Source: Acidobacteriota bacterium
GTDB lineage: Bacteria; Acidobacteriota; Polarisedimenticolia; J045
Direction: 5' to 3'
Assembly (NCBI GenBank): GCA_017994815.1
Contig: JAGOJY010000028.1
Location: 1-55,687 of the forward strand
DNA length: 55,687 bases
This document shows, piece after piece, positions 17,348 to 26,221 of this stretch; position 1 is the stretch's first letter; every line of letters begins with the position of its first letter. A program made the position numbers and the translations under genes. The notes under the pieces are model-generated. The model ran no database searches, was not told where the DNA came from, and was given only the letters and a program-made list of their open reading frames with translations.

Positions 17348-17836
17348 ATGGCGGTTGACATGTTCATCAAGCTCGGCGACATCAAGGGGGAGTCGAAGGA
17401 CGACAAGCACAAGGAGGAGATCGACGTCCTGGCCTGGAGCTGGGGCGTCAGCCAGTCCGGCAGCATGCACATGGGCGGCGGCGGGGGCAGCGGCAAGGCC
17501 AACGTCAACGACCTGTCGTTCACCAAGTACATCGACAAGGCCTCGCCGAACCTGCTCAAGTTCTGCTGCAGCGGCAAGCACTTCCCGAGCGCGACGCTGA
17601 CAGTGCGCAAGGCCGGCGACAAGCCGCTGGAGTACGTCAAGATCATCATGGAAGAGGTCCTCGTGACCTCGGTGTCCACCGGGGGTTCGTCGGGCGAGGA
17701 CCGCTTGACGGAGAACGTGACGCTGAACTTCGGCAAGGTGAAGGTCAGCTACCAGGCCCAGAAGCCGGACGGCGCCGCCGACGGCGGCCCGGTCGAGGGC
17801 GGCTGGGACATGCAGAAGAACGCCGAGTACAAGTAG
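17348..17836 (+). CDS. hcp: T6SS inner tube protein Hcp (TssD)
   Basis: A 162-aa Hcp-family protein; hexameric rings of it stack into the tube expelled on sheath contraction. It begins MAVDMFIKLGDIKGESKD, has the DVLAWSWGVSQSG strand, a Gly-rich loop (MGGGGGSGKANV), and LSFTKYIDKASPNLLKFCCS, all standard for the DUF796 family. The C-terminal strands (VTLNFGKVKVSYQAQKPDG) are present. A good AGGA site (CGGGAGGACC) precedes ATG 17348. It lies in the operon between tssC and tagJ, the usual place. Confidence 0.95.
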   Translation: MAVDMFIKLGDIKGESKDDKHKEEIDVLAWSWGVSQSGSMHMGGGGGSGKANVNDLSFTKYIDKASPNLLKFCCSGKHFPSATLTVRKAGDKPLEYVKIIMEEVLVTSVSTGGSSGEDRLTENVTLNFGKVKVSYQAQKPDGAADGGPVEGGWDMQKNAEYK

Positions 17837-17936
17837 CGGCGCTGGCGTTGCTGGTTCGTGGAGATCGTGGGGGCCGGCCCCGGGCCGGCCCGGCCGCCGT
17901 CCCGGGGTGCGCGGGGCGGCGGCCGCGGGAGGCACG

Positions 17937-18740
17937 ATGCAGGCCGATGACTTGCTGCGCGAGGGAAACCCGCGTGCCGCGCTGGCCAGCCTCCAGGAGG
18001 CCGTCCGCCGCGACCCCGCCAGCTCCGCGTACCGCGTCTTCCTGTTCCAGTTGCTGGCGCTGAACGGCGAGTGGGAGCGCGCCGGCACGCAGCTCGAGGT
18101 GCTGGCGAAGATGGACCCCGCGACCTCGGCGATGGGGATCGCCTACAGCGCGGCACTGAACAGCGAGGTGCTGCGGGCGGAGATCTTCGCCGGGCGCCGG
18201 ACGCCGTTGGTCTTCGGCGAGCCCGAGGAGTGGGTCGCGTGGCTCGTGCAGGCGCTCAAGCTCGACGCCGAGGGAAAACCGAGGGCGGCGGCCGAGCTGC
18301 GGGCCCGGGCGTTCGACGCCGCGCCGGCGGTGCCGGGCGGGGTCGACGGGACGCCCTTCAACTGGATCGCGGACGGCGACAGCCGGCTCGGGCCGGTGCT
18401 CGAGGCGATCGTCCAGGGCCGCTACTGCTGGGTGCCGTTCCCGCGGATCCGCGAGCTGCGCACCGAGAAGCCGGCCGACCTGCGGGACCTGGTCTGGCTG
18501 CCGGCCGAGTTCACCTGGGCCAACGGCGGGACGGCCCCGGCGCTGCTGCCGGTGCGCTACGTCGGTTCCGAGGCCAGCGACGACGGCCTGGTCCAGCTCG
18601 CGCGCAAGACCGACTGGCGCCGCATCGACGAGGACACCTATGTCGGGCTCGGCCAGCGCATGCTCGTGACCGACGAGGGCGAGCACCCGCTGCTGGACGT
18701 CCGCGCCATCACGTTCCCGGCGCCGCCGTCCGGCGCCTAG
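17937..18740 (+). CDS. tagJ: T6SS accessory protein TagJ (ImpE family)
   Basis: A 267-aa protein of the ImpE/TagJ family, which binds TssB and tunes sheath recycling by TssH in some systems. The N-terminal half is TPR-like (LREGNPRAALASLQEAVRRD). The C-terminal half has the ImpE signature FNWIADGDSRLGPVLEAIVQ followed by GRYCWVPFPRI, and DLVWLPAEFTWANGG. ATG 17937 follows GGGAGG. The 100 bp gap after hcp is GC-rich and holds no gene. tssE follows after 14 bp. Confidence 0.9.
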   Translation: MQADDLLREGNPRAALASLQEAVRRDPASSAYRVFLFQLLALNGEWERAGTQLEVLAKMDPATSAMGIAYSAALNSEVLRAEIFAGRRTPLVFGEPEEWVAWLVQALKLDAEGKPRAAAELRARAFDAAPAVPGGVDGTPFNWIADGDSRLGPVLEAIVQGRYCWVPFPRIRELRTEKPADLRDLVWLPAEFTWANGGTAPALLPVRYVGSEASDDGLVQLARKTDWRRIDEDTYVGLGQRMLVTDEGEHPLLDVRAITFPAPPSGA

Positions 18741-18754
18741 CGCGGGAGCGGTTC

Positions 18755-19261
18755 GTGCGCACGCGGGACAGGCTCCTGCCCTCGCTCGTGGACCGGCTCA
18801 CCGACGACGACCCGTCCGTCAGGCGCCCCGAGGCCGACCGCTTCGTCTTCGACCTCGCGCGCTACCGCGCCGCCGTGATGCGCGACCTGGAGTGGCTGCT
18901 CAACACGAACGCCCCCCTCGCGCCCGACGAGGCGGAGGCGCTGCCGCTGGTGGCGGCGTCCACCGTGAACTACGGCATCCCGCCGCTCGCCGGCGGCACC
19001 CTGACGCGCAAGGACACCCGGCTCCTCGAACGCGAGCTGCGGCAGTCGATCACGCGCTTCGAGCCGCGCATCCTCCCCGACAGCCTCGTCGTCCGCGTGA
19101 TCAGCGACGAGAAGGCGCAGACCAACCGCGCGATCACGTTCCACGTCGAGGGTCAGCTCTGGAGCCAGCCCGTCCCGGAGCCGATCTACCTCAAGACCGA
19201 GCTGGACCTCGAGACGGGGGAGGTCGTCGTCGCCGACCTCGACCCGGGACGGCGGCGCTGA
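18755..19261 (+). CDS. tssE: T6SS baseplate wedge protein TssE (gp25-like)
   Basis: A 168-aa gp25-like baseplate subunit, which with TssF and TssG forms the wedge that starts sheath polymerisation. It has the early LLPSLVDRLTDDDP segment, a central RDLEWLLNTNAPL and the gp25 hallmark VNYGIPPLAG, then LERELRQSITRFEPRILP. Length fits the family. I use GTG 18755, preceded by GGGAGCGG at about 6 nt; longer upstream reading would overlap tagJ. The stop TGA shares its last base with the ATG of tssF (TGATG), a coupling arrangement. Confidence 0.9.
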   Translation: MRTRDRLLPSLVDRLTDDDPSVRRPEADRFVFDLARYRAAVMRDLEWLLNTNAPLAPDEAEALPLVAASTVNYGIPPLAGGTLTRKDTRLLERELRQSITRFEPRILPDSLVVRVISDEKAQTNRAITFHVEGQLWSQPVPEPIYLKTELDLETGEVVVADLDPGRRR

Positions 19262-21141
19262 TGGACCCGCGGCTGCTCGAGTACTACAACCGCGAGCTGC
19301 AGTACATCCGCGAGATGGCGGCGGAGTTCGCGCAGGAGCACCCCAAGATCGCGGGGCGGCTCGACCTGCGCGGGCTGGAGTGCGCCGACCCGTACGTCGA
19401 GCGCCTGCTGGAGGGCTTCGCCTTCCTCGCCGCGCGCGTCCAGCTCAAGCTGGACGGCGAGTTCCCCCGCGTGACCCAGCACCTCCTGGAAGTGCTGTGC
19501 CCGCAGTACCTGGCGCCGACGCCGTCGATGGCGCTGGTCCAGCTGCAGCCGTCCGCGTCCGAGGGCGGGCTGGCCGACGGGTACGTCGTGGCGCGCGACG
19601 CGGTCTTGCGCAGCCGGCGCGGGCGCGGCGGCGAGGCACCGTGCGAGTACCGCACGGCCCACGACGTGACGCTGTGGCCGATCGAGCTGGCCGGGGCTTC
19701 CCACGCGCCGTACGCACCCGACCTCGCCGGCGCGGGCGCTTTGGCCGGGCTGCCGGACGTGCGCGCCGCGCTGCGCCTGCGGCTGCGCGCCACGGCCGGG
19801 CTGCACTTCGACAAGATCGCCGCCGACTCGCTGGTGTTCCACCTGCGTGGGTCGGGCGACGTGCCGGCACGCCTGTACGAGGCGATCGTCGGCAACGGCG
19901 TCGGCCTGCTGGTCCGCGGATCGGCGAAAGCCGGGCCGTGGGCCGTGACGCGCGACCGCTCGTTCATCCGCCGAGTCGGGTACGACGACGGCCAGGCGCT
20001 TTTGCCCTCGTCGCGCCGCGCATTCCACGGCTACCGGCTGCTGCACGAGTACTTCGCGTTCCCCGAGCGCTTCCTGTTCGTCGAGCTGGCCGGGCTGCGC
20101 GAGGCGTTCCGGCGCTGCGAGCAGCCGGAGCTGGACCTCGTCGTGCTGCTCGGGCGCAACGACGGCGTCCTGAACAACCTCGTCGACGCGGGCAACTTCG
20201 CACTGTACTGCACGCCGGCGGCGAACGTGTTCCCGATGCAGGCGGACACGATCCACCTCTCGGACCGCCAGCACGAGTACCACGTCGTACCCGACCGGAC
20301 CCGCCCGCTCGACTTCGAGGTCTACGACCTCCTGGAGCTCGTCGGATCGGGCTCCGGGGACCGCACCGACCAGGAGTTCCTGCCGTTCTACACCTCGCGC
20401 GAGCGTGCGCTGCCGGCCGAGGCGGCGGCGTTCTACACGACGCGGCGCGTACCACGGGCCCTCTCCGGCCAGCAGAAATCCCGCGGCCCACGGTCGAGCT
20501 ACGTCGGCAGCGAGGTCTTCGTCTCGCTGGTGGACGCCGACGACGCGCCGCTGCGCACCGACCTGCGGCAGCTCGCCCTGCGCGTGCGCTGCACCAACCG
20601 CGACCTGCCGATCCACCTCTCGTTGAGCCAGGGCGGAAGCGACTTCACGCTGCAGGCTGGTGCCCCGGTGGACGCCGTGGTGTGCCTCGCCGGTCCGTCC
20701 AGTCCGTCGCCCTCGTTCGCGGAGGGGGAGCTGACCTGGCGGCTGATCGGCCACCTGTCGCTGAACTACCTGACGCTCGCCGATTCGGAAGACGGACGGG
20801 GCGCGGAGGCGCTGCGCGAACTGCTCTCGCTCTACGCGCCCGTCGCTTCGGCCACCATCCTCAAGCAGATCGAGGGCGTGCGCTCGGTCCAGGCGCGGCC
20901 GGTCGTGCGGCGGATCCGCGGCGGTGGCCCGGCCGCCTTCGGCCGCGGCACCGAGGTCGCCGTCGCCTTCGACGAGGCCGCGTTCACGGGCTCCGGGGTG
21001 TTCCTGCTCGGCGCCGTGCTCGACGAGTTCTTCGCCCGCTACACCTCGATCAACAGCTTCACCGAGACCGTGATCTCATCGACGACCCGAGGAGAGCTGA
21101 TCCGATGGCCGGCCAGGAGCGGACGGCGACACCTGCTTTGA
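19261..21141 (+). CDS. tssF: T6SS baseplate subunit TssF
   Basis: A 626-aa baseplate protein. The N-terminus (LEYYNRELQYIREMAAEFAQ ... HPKIAGRLDL) is the classical TssF signature. Further conserved parts are the RVQLKLDGEFPRVTQHLLEV segment, LDFEVYDLLEL, the SLVDADDAPL region, and a C-terminal FLLGAVLDEFFARYTSINSF. Start and stop couplings are tight: ATG 19261 overlaps the tssE stop by one base, and the 3' end overlaps tssG by 37 bp. TssF binds TssG in a 2:1 complex attached to TssK. Confidence 0.94.
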   Translation: MDPRLLEYYNRELQYIREMAAEFAQEHPKIAGRLDLRGLECADPYVERLLEGFAFLAARVQLKLDGEFPRVTQHLLEVLCPQYLAPTPSMALVQLQPSASEGGLADGYVVARDAVLRSRRGRGGEAPCEYRTAHDVTLWPIELAGASHAPYAPDLAGAGALAGLPDVRAALRLRLRATAGLHFDKIAADSLVFHLRGSGDVPARLYEAIVGNGVGLLVRGSAKAGPWAVTRDRSFIRRVGYDDGQALLPSSRRAFHGYRLLHEYFAFPERFLFVELAGLREAFRRCEQPELDLVVLLGRNDGVLNNLVDAGNFALYCTPAANVFPMQADTIHLSDRQHEYHVVPDRTRPLDFEVYDLLELVGSGSGDRTDQEFLPFYTSRERALPAEAAAFYTTRRVPRALSGQQKSRGPRSSYVGSEVFVSLVDADDAPLRTDLRQLALRVRCTNRDLPIHLSLSQGGSDFTLQAGAPVDAVVCLAGPSSPSPSFAEGELTWRLIGHLSLNYLTLADSEDGRGAEALRELLSLYAPVASATILKQIEGVRSVQARPVVRRIRGGGPAAFGRGTEVAVAFDEAAFTGSGVFLLGAVLDEFFARYTSINSFTETVISSTTRGELIRWPARSGRRHLL

Positions 21142-22130
21142 CCGGGCTCCTCGAGGCGCTCGAGCGCGAGCCGTGGGCGCACGACTTCTTCCAGGCGCTC
21201 CGGCGGCTGGACTGCGCGCGCCCGGGCGCGGCGCGCCTCGGCCACGCGCTGCGGCCGGGCGACGAGCAGCTCCGCCTCGGCCAGGAGCCGTCGGTCGCCT
21301 TCGCCCCCTCGACGATCGCCGCGTTCCGGCGCGGCGAGGGCGGGGCGCCGCACCGGCTGTGGGTGCACTTTCTCGGGCTGTTCGGCCCCAACGGGCCGCT
21401 GCCGCTGCACCTGACGGAGTACGTCCGCGGGAGGATGCGCAACGCCGGCGACCGCGCGCACGCCGCGTTCGCCGACCTGTTCCACCACCGGATGCTCGGC
21501 CTGTACTACCGGGCCTGGGCCGCGGCGCAACCCGCGGCGAACTTCGACCGCCCCGACGAGGACCGCTTCGCGCTGTACTTCGGCGCGCTGTTCGGCGCCG
21601 CGGGCCGCTGCTACCGCGGCCGCGACGAGGTGCCGCAGCGGGCCAAGCTGCACTTCGCCGGGCGGCTCGCGGCGCAGGCCCGCAGCGCGGACGGGCTGGA
21701 GGCGATCCTCTCCGATTGGCTGGGCGTGCCGGCAACGGTCGAGCCGTTCGTCGGCGCGTGGTTCGACGTGCCGCAGGACCAGCGCTGGCGACTCGCCGAG
21801 TCGCCGCAAACCGGCTCGCTCGGGACCACGGCCGTCGTCGGCGCGCGCACGTTCGAGCGCCAGCAGTCGTTCCGGCTCGGGCTCGGCCCGCTGCACCGCG
21901 CCGATTACGAGCGGTTCCTGCCGGGCGGGCCGTCCCTCGCGCGCGTCGCCGCGATGGTCCGCTTCTACACCAACGACGAGTTCGACTGGGACGTGAACCT
22001 GGTCCTGCGGCGCGACGAGGTCCCGCCGCTGGTTCTCGACGGCAGCACGCGCCTGGGCGTCACGACCTGGCTGGCCGGGGACAAGCTGGACCGCGACCCG
22101 GCCGACCTGGTCGTCCGCGCGGTCGCCTGA
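21105..22130 (+). CDS. tssG: T6SS baseplate subunit TssG
   Basis: A 341-aa baseplate protein. Conserved elements: EPWAHDFFQALRRLDC near the N-terminus, the LWVHFLGLFGPNGPLPLHLT motif (diagnostic PNGPLP), HRMLGLYYRAWAAAQPA, and a C-terminal LGVTTWLAG. ATG 21105 is preceded by GAGGAGAGC inside the end of tssF, and a 37 bp overlap couples the two. Fourteen base pairs separate it from tssH. Confidence 0.94.
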   Translation: MAGQERTATPALTGLLEALEREPWAHDFFQALRRLDCARPGAARLGHALRPGDEQLRLGQEPSVAFAPSTIAAFRRGEGGAPHRLWVHFLGLFGPNGPLPLHLTEYVRGRMRNAGDRAHAAFADLFHHRMLGLYYRAWAAAQPAANFDRPDEDRFALYFGALFGAAGRCYRGRDEVPQRAKLHFAGRLAAQARSADGLEAILSDWLGVPATVEPFVGAWFDVPQDQRWRLAESPQTGSLGTTAVVGARTFERQQSFRLGLGPLHRADYERFLPGGPSLARVAAMVRFYTNDEFDWDVNLVLRRDEVPPLVLDGSTRLGVTTWLAGDKLDRDPADLVVRAVA

Positions 22131-22143
22131 AGCGGAGGTTCGG

Positions 22144-24864
22144 ATGGCGGAAATCAGCAGGGTCGCGCTGTTCGGCAAGCTGAACAGCCTCGGCTACAAG
22201 GCGCTCGAGGCCGCGACGGTCTTCTGCAAGATGCGCGGCAATCCGTACGTCGAACTGGTGCACTGGATCCACCAGGTCCTGCAGGCGCCCGACTCCGACC
22301 TGCAGCGGATCGTGCGCGCGTTCCGGCTCGACCCGGCACGGCTGGCCAAGGACCTGACCGAGACGCTCGACCGCCTGCCGCGCGGCTCGACGACGATCTC
22401 CGACCTGTCGGCGCACGTCGGCGACGCCGTCGAGCGCGGTTGGGTCTACGGCACGCTGATGTTCGGCGACTCGCAGGTCCGCACCGGGCACATCGTGGTG
22501 GGGCTCCTGGAGACGCCCGGGCTGCGGCACGTTTTGACCGGCATGTCGCGCGAGTTCGAGAAGATCAAGCTGGAGGAGCTGACCGACAGGTTCGGGGAGA
22601 TCACCGGCGGCTCGCCCGAGGACGCGCTGCGCGCGACCGACGGGTCCCAGGTCGGCGGCGGCGCCGCGCCGGGCGAGGCCAGCGCGGCGCTGGCCCCGCC
22701 GCAGATGGGCAAGCAGCAGGCGCTGCGCCAGTTCTCGGTCGACCTGACCGAGAAGGCCCGCGCCGGCCAGCTCGACCCGATCGTCGGCCGCGACGAGGAG
22801 ATCCGCCAAATCGTCGACATCCTGATGCGCCGGCGGCAGAACAACCCGATCCTGACCGGCGAAGCCGGGGTGGGGAAGACCGCCGTCGTCGAGGGGTTCG
22901 CGCTGCGCATCGCCGCCGGCGACGTGCCCCCGCCGCTCAGGGACGTCACGCTGCGCGTGCTCGACATCGGCCTGCTGCAGGCCGGGGCGAGCATGAAGGG
23001 CGAGTTCGAGAACCGCCTGCGGCAGGTGATCGAGGAGGTCCAGTCCTCGCCCCGGCCGATCATCATGTTCATCGACGAGGCGCACACGCTGATCGGCGCC
23101 GGCGGTGCGGCCGGGACCGGCGACGCGGCGAACCTGCTCAAGCCGGCGCTCGCCCGCGGCACCCTGCGCACGATCGCGGCCACCACGTGGGCCGAGTACA
23201 AGAAGTACTTCGAGAAGGACCCGGCGCTGACGCGCCGGTTCCAGGTCGTCCAGGTCGGCGAGCCGTCGGAAGCCCGGGCGATCCTGATGATGCGCGCCAT
23301 GGCCTCGACGATGGAAAAGCACCACCGCGTGCAGGTGCTGGACGAGGCGCTGGAGGCGGCGGTGCGGCTGTCGCGGCGCTACATCCCGGCCCGCCAGCTC
23401 CCGGACAAGGCGGTCAGCCTGCTGGACACGGCCTGCGCGCGCGTGGCGATCAGCCAGCACGCGGTGCCGGCCGAGGTCGACGATTCCCGCCGGCGGATCG
23501 AGGCGCTGGAGACCGAGCTGGAGATCATCGGCCGCGAGCAGGCGGTCGGGATCGACGCCGACCGGCGCGAGGCCGACGCGCGGGAGCGGCTGGCCGCGGA
23601 GCAGGTGCGGCTGGAGAAGCTGGAGGCGCGCTGGAAGGAGGAGAAGGACCTCGTCCAGCGCATCCTCGACCTGCGCGCGAAGCTGCGCGGGGCGGCGGGA
23701 AAGGTCGAGGGGACGAGCAGCGAGCTGGAGCAGCGGGCCGACGACGCCGCCGAGCCGGCCCCACCCGTCGAGCGCGAACCGCTGCTCGCCGAGTTGCGCG
23801 AGTGCCAGGCGCTCTTGGCGCGGCTGCAAGGCGAGGACCCGCTGATCCTGCCGACCGTGGACGGGCAGGCGGTGGCGTCGGTGGTCCAGGACTGGACCGG
23901 CATCCCGGTCGGGCGGATGGTCCGGAACGAGATCGAGTCCGTGCTCGGCCTCGCCGACACCCTCGCCCGGCGGATCATCGGCCAGCGCCACGCGCTGGAC
24001 ATGATCGCCCGCCGGATCCAGACCTCGCGCGCCGGCCTCGACAACCCGAACAAGCCGATCGGCGTGTTCATGCTGGCCGGCCCGTCGGGCGTCGGGAAGA
24101 CCGAGACCGCGCTGGCGCTCGCCGAGGCGCTGTACGGCGGCGAGCAGAACGTGATCACGATCAACATGAGCGAGTTCCAGGAAGCCCACACCGTGTCGAC
24201 GCTGAAGGGCTCGCCCCCGGGCTACGTCGGCTACGGCGAGGGCGGCGTGCTGACAGAGGCGGTGCGGCGGCGCCCCTACAGCGTGATCCTCCTGGACGAG
24301 GTGGAGAAGGCCCACCGCGATGTCCACGAGATTTTCTTCCAAGTCTTCGACAAGGGGTGGATGGAGGACGGCGAGGGGCGCGTCATCGACTTCAAGAACA
24401 CGCTGATCCTGCTGACGACCAACGTCGGCACCGAGCTGATCACCGGCCTGTGCAAGGACCCGGAGTTGATGCCGGACCCCGAGGGCCTGTCCAAGGCGCT
24501 GCGCGAGCCGCTGCTGCAGAGCTTCCCCGCCGCGCTGCTCGGCCGGCTGGTGGTCATCCCGTACTTCCCGCTCAGCGACGAGGTGCTGGCGCTGATCATC
24601 CGCCTGCAGCTCGGGCGGATCGCCCGGCGCGTGACGGAACAGCACAAGCTGCCGTTCACTTACGACGACGAGGTGGTCAAGCTGATCGCCAGCCGCTGCA
24701 CCGAGCTGGAGAGCGGCGGGCGGATGGTCGACACGATCCTGACCAACACCGTCCTGCCGGCGATCAGCAACGAGTTCCTCGTCCGGCTGATGGAAGGCCG
24801 CCCGGTGCAGCGCGTCCACGTCTCGGTCGCCGGCGCCGATTTCCGCTACGCCTTCGACGCCTGA
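22144..24864 (+). CDS. tssH: T6SS sheath-recycling ATPase TssH (ClpV)
   Basis: A 906-aa AAA+ unfoldase that disassembles contracted sheaths in the cytoplasm. The N-domain (1-150) should bind the TssC N-terminal helix. The first ATPase ring has Walker A GEAGVGKT (about residues 239-246) and Walker B IMFIDEAHTLIGAGG. A coiled-coil middle domain of about 140 residues follows, then the second ring with GPSGVGKT (about 646-653) and VILLDEVEKAH. SPPGYVGYGEGG is the Clp pore-loop region. The middle insert and lack of ClpB-specific N-repeats fit ClpV rather than ClpB. It ends the tssA-tssH run; 7 bp separate it from the next gene. Confidence 0.94.
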   Translation: MAEISRVALFGKLNSLGYKALEAATVFCKMRGNPYVELVHWIHQVLQAPDSDLQRIVRAFRLDPARLAKDLTETLDRLPRGSTTISDLSAHVGDAVERGWVYGTLMFGDSQVRTGHIVVGLLETPGLRHVLTGMSREFEKIKLEELTDRFGEITGGSPEDALRATDGSQVGGGAAPGEASAALAPPQMGKQQALRQFSVDLTEKARAGQLDPIVGRDEEIRQIVDILMRRRQNNPILTGEAGVGKTAVVEGFALRIAAGDVPPPLRDVTLRVLDIGLLQAGASMKGEFENRLRQVIEEVQSSPRPIIMFIDEAHTLIGAGGAAGTGDAANLLKPALARGTLRTIAATTWAEYKKYFEKDPALTRRFQVVQVGEPSEARAILMMRAMASTMEKHHRVQVLDEALEAAVRLSRRYIPARQLPDKAVSLLDTACARVAISQHAVPAEVDDSRRRIEALETELEIIGREQAVGIDADRREADARERLAAEQVRLEKLEARWKEEKDLVQRILDLRAKLRGAAGKVEGTSSELEQRADDAAEPAPPVEREPLLAELRECQALLARLQGEDPLILPTVDGQAVASVVQDWTGIPVGRMVRNEIESVLGLADTLARRIIGQRHALDMIARRIQTSRAGLDNPNKPIGVFMLAGPSGVGKTETALALAEALYGGEQNVITINMSEFQEAHTVSTLKGSPPGYVGYGEGGVLTEAVRRRPYSVILLDEVEKAHRDVHEIFFQVFDKGWMEDGEGRVIDFKNTLILLTTNVGTELITGLCKDPELMPDPEGLSKALREPLLQSFPAALLGRLVVIPYFPLSDEVLALIIRLQLGRIARRVTEQHKLPFTYDDEVVKLIASRCTELESGGRMVDTILTNTVLPAISNEFLVRLMEGRPVQRVHVSVAGADFRYAFDA

Positions 24865-24871
24865 GGCGCGC

Positions 24872-26209
24872 GTGGACGAGCCCGGCACCAGCGCGCTGGA
24901 GATGCGGCCGCGCGATGCGCTGGCGCTCGCGATCGAGTTGCACCGGCTCGGGCGCCTGCGGGAGGCGGAGCAGGTCTACGACGTCCTGCTGCGGCTGACG
25001 CCGGACGACCCGGACCTCCTGCACTACCTCGGCGTCCTGCGGCACCAGTTCGGGCGCAGCGAGGAAGGGCTCGCGTTGATCCGCCGTTCGCTCGGGCTCT
25101 GCCCGGGCAATCCCCACGCCCTGCGCAACCTCGGGAACGTCCTCAAGGAAACCGGCCGGCCCGGCGAAGCCGCGGCGGCGTACGCCGCGGCGCTGGAAAT
25201 CGACCCGGTGGACGCCGGGACGCTGAGCAACCTCGGGGCGGTCCACAAGGCGCTCGGCCGCCTGGACGAGGCCGAGTCAGCGCTGCGCCGCGCGCTCGAA
25301 CTGCGGCCCGACTTCGCGCCGGCGCACCACAACCTCGGCAACGTCCTCGCGCGCCGCGGCCGCCCGGACGACGCCGCGCGCTCGTTCCGCGAGGCATTGC
25401 GGCTGCGCCCGGACGACGGCGACGCCCGGCGCGCGCTGGCGGAGTCCCTGGTCGCCGCGGGCCGGCTCGAGGACGCGGCCCGCGTCTTCGACGAGTGGCT
25501 GGCGCTCGACCCGGGCAACGAGTCGGCGCGCTACCTCAGGGCGGCCGTGCTCGGCCACGAAGTGCCGGAGCGCGCGCCCGACAGCTTCGTCCGCTCGCTG
25601 TTCGGCAGCCTCGCCGCCGATTTCGACGCCCGCCTCGCCGATCTCGGTTACCGCGCGCCGGAGCTGGTCCTGCGGGCGCTGGAGGCGCGGCTCGGCCCGT
25701 CGGCGACGGGACTGGCGATCCTCGACGCCGGTTGCGGGACCGGCCTGTGCGGGCCGCCGCTGCGCCCGCGTGCCGCCCGGCTCGTGGGCGTCGACCTCTC
25801 GCCGGAGATGCTCCGGGCCGCCGACGCCCGGCGCGTCTACGACCAGCTCGTCGCCGCCGAGCTGACGGCGTACCTGCGCGAGACGGCCGAGGGCTTCGAC
25901 GCGATCGTGTCGGCCGACACCCTGTGCTACTTCGGCGCCCTGGGCCCGGTCTTCGCCGGCGCCGGCCGCGTGCTCCGCCCGGGGGGCGTGTTCGTCTTCA
26001 CCGTCGAGCACTCCGCCGGGGACGAATCAAGCGGCTTCCGCCTCCACGCGCGGGGCCGCTACTGTCACGCGGAGGGATACGTCCGCGGGGAACTCGCGCG
26101 GGCTGGCCTGACGACCGTCGCCGTGCAGCGGGAGGTCCTGCGCCACGAGGCCGGCGTCCCGGTGGACGGCCTGCTGGTTTCAGCCAAGCCAGGGCGCGAC
26201 GACGGTTAG
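24872..26209 (+). CDS. TPR-repeat protein with C-terminal SAM methyltransferase domain
   Basis: A 445-aa fusion. Residues about 12-225 are tandem TPR units (LHRLGRLREAEQVYDVLLRL, LRNLGNVLKETGRPGEAAAA, HHNLGNVLARRGRPDDAARS). The C-terminal half is a class I SAM-dependent methyltransferase fold with motif I LDAGCGTGLCG, acidic motif LVGVDLSPEML and a conserved FDAIVSADTLCYFGAL strand, ending with LRPGGVFVFTVEH. It starts with GTG 7 bp after tssH and is 12 bp from the predicted effector gene, so it is probably in the same transcript. The target is unknown; it could modify a T6SS part or an effector. Confidence 0.88.
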   Translation: MDEPGTSALEMRPRDALALAIELHRLGRLREAEQVYDVLLRLTPDDPDLLHYLGVLRHQFGRSEEGLALIRRSLGLCPGNPHALRNLGNVLKETGRPGEAAAAYAAALEIDPVDAGTLSNLGAVHKALGRLDEAESALRRALELRPDFAPAHHNLGNVLARRGRPDDAARSFREALRLRPDDGDARRALAESLVAAGRLEDAARVFDEWLALDPGNESARYLRAAVLGHEVPERAPDSFVRSLFGSLAADFDARLADLGYRAPELVLRALEARLGPSATGLAILDAGCGTGLCGPPLRPRAARLVGVDLSPEMLRAADARRVYDQLVAAELTAYLRETAEGFDAIVSADTLCYFGALGPVFAGAGRVLRPGGVFVFTVEHSAGDESSGFRLHARGRYCHAEGYVRGELARAGLTTVAVQREVLRHEAGVPVDGLLVSAKPGRDDG

Positions 26210-26221
26210 GGAGCGAGCCCG

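Noticed and set aside
22144..24864. ClpB disaggregase instead of TssH
   Set aside because: It is embedded in the T6SS operon directly after tssG, and its N-terminus (NSLGYKALEAATVFCKMRGN) is of the ClpV type.
22060..24888. 942-codon minus-strand frame opposite tssH
   Set aside because: Antisense of an intact TssH with all AAA+ motifs; no recognisable domain in the antisense product.
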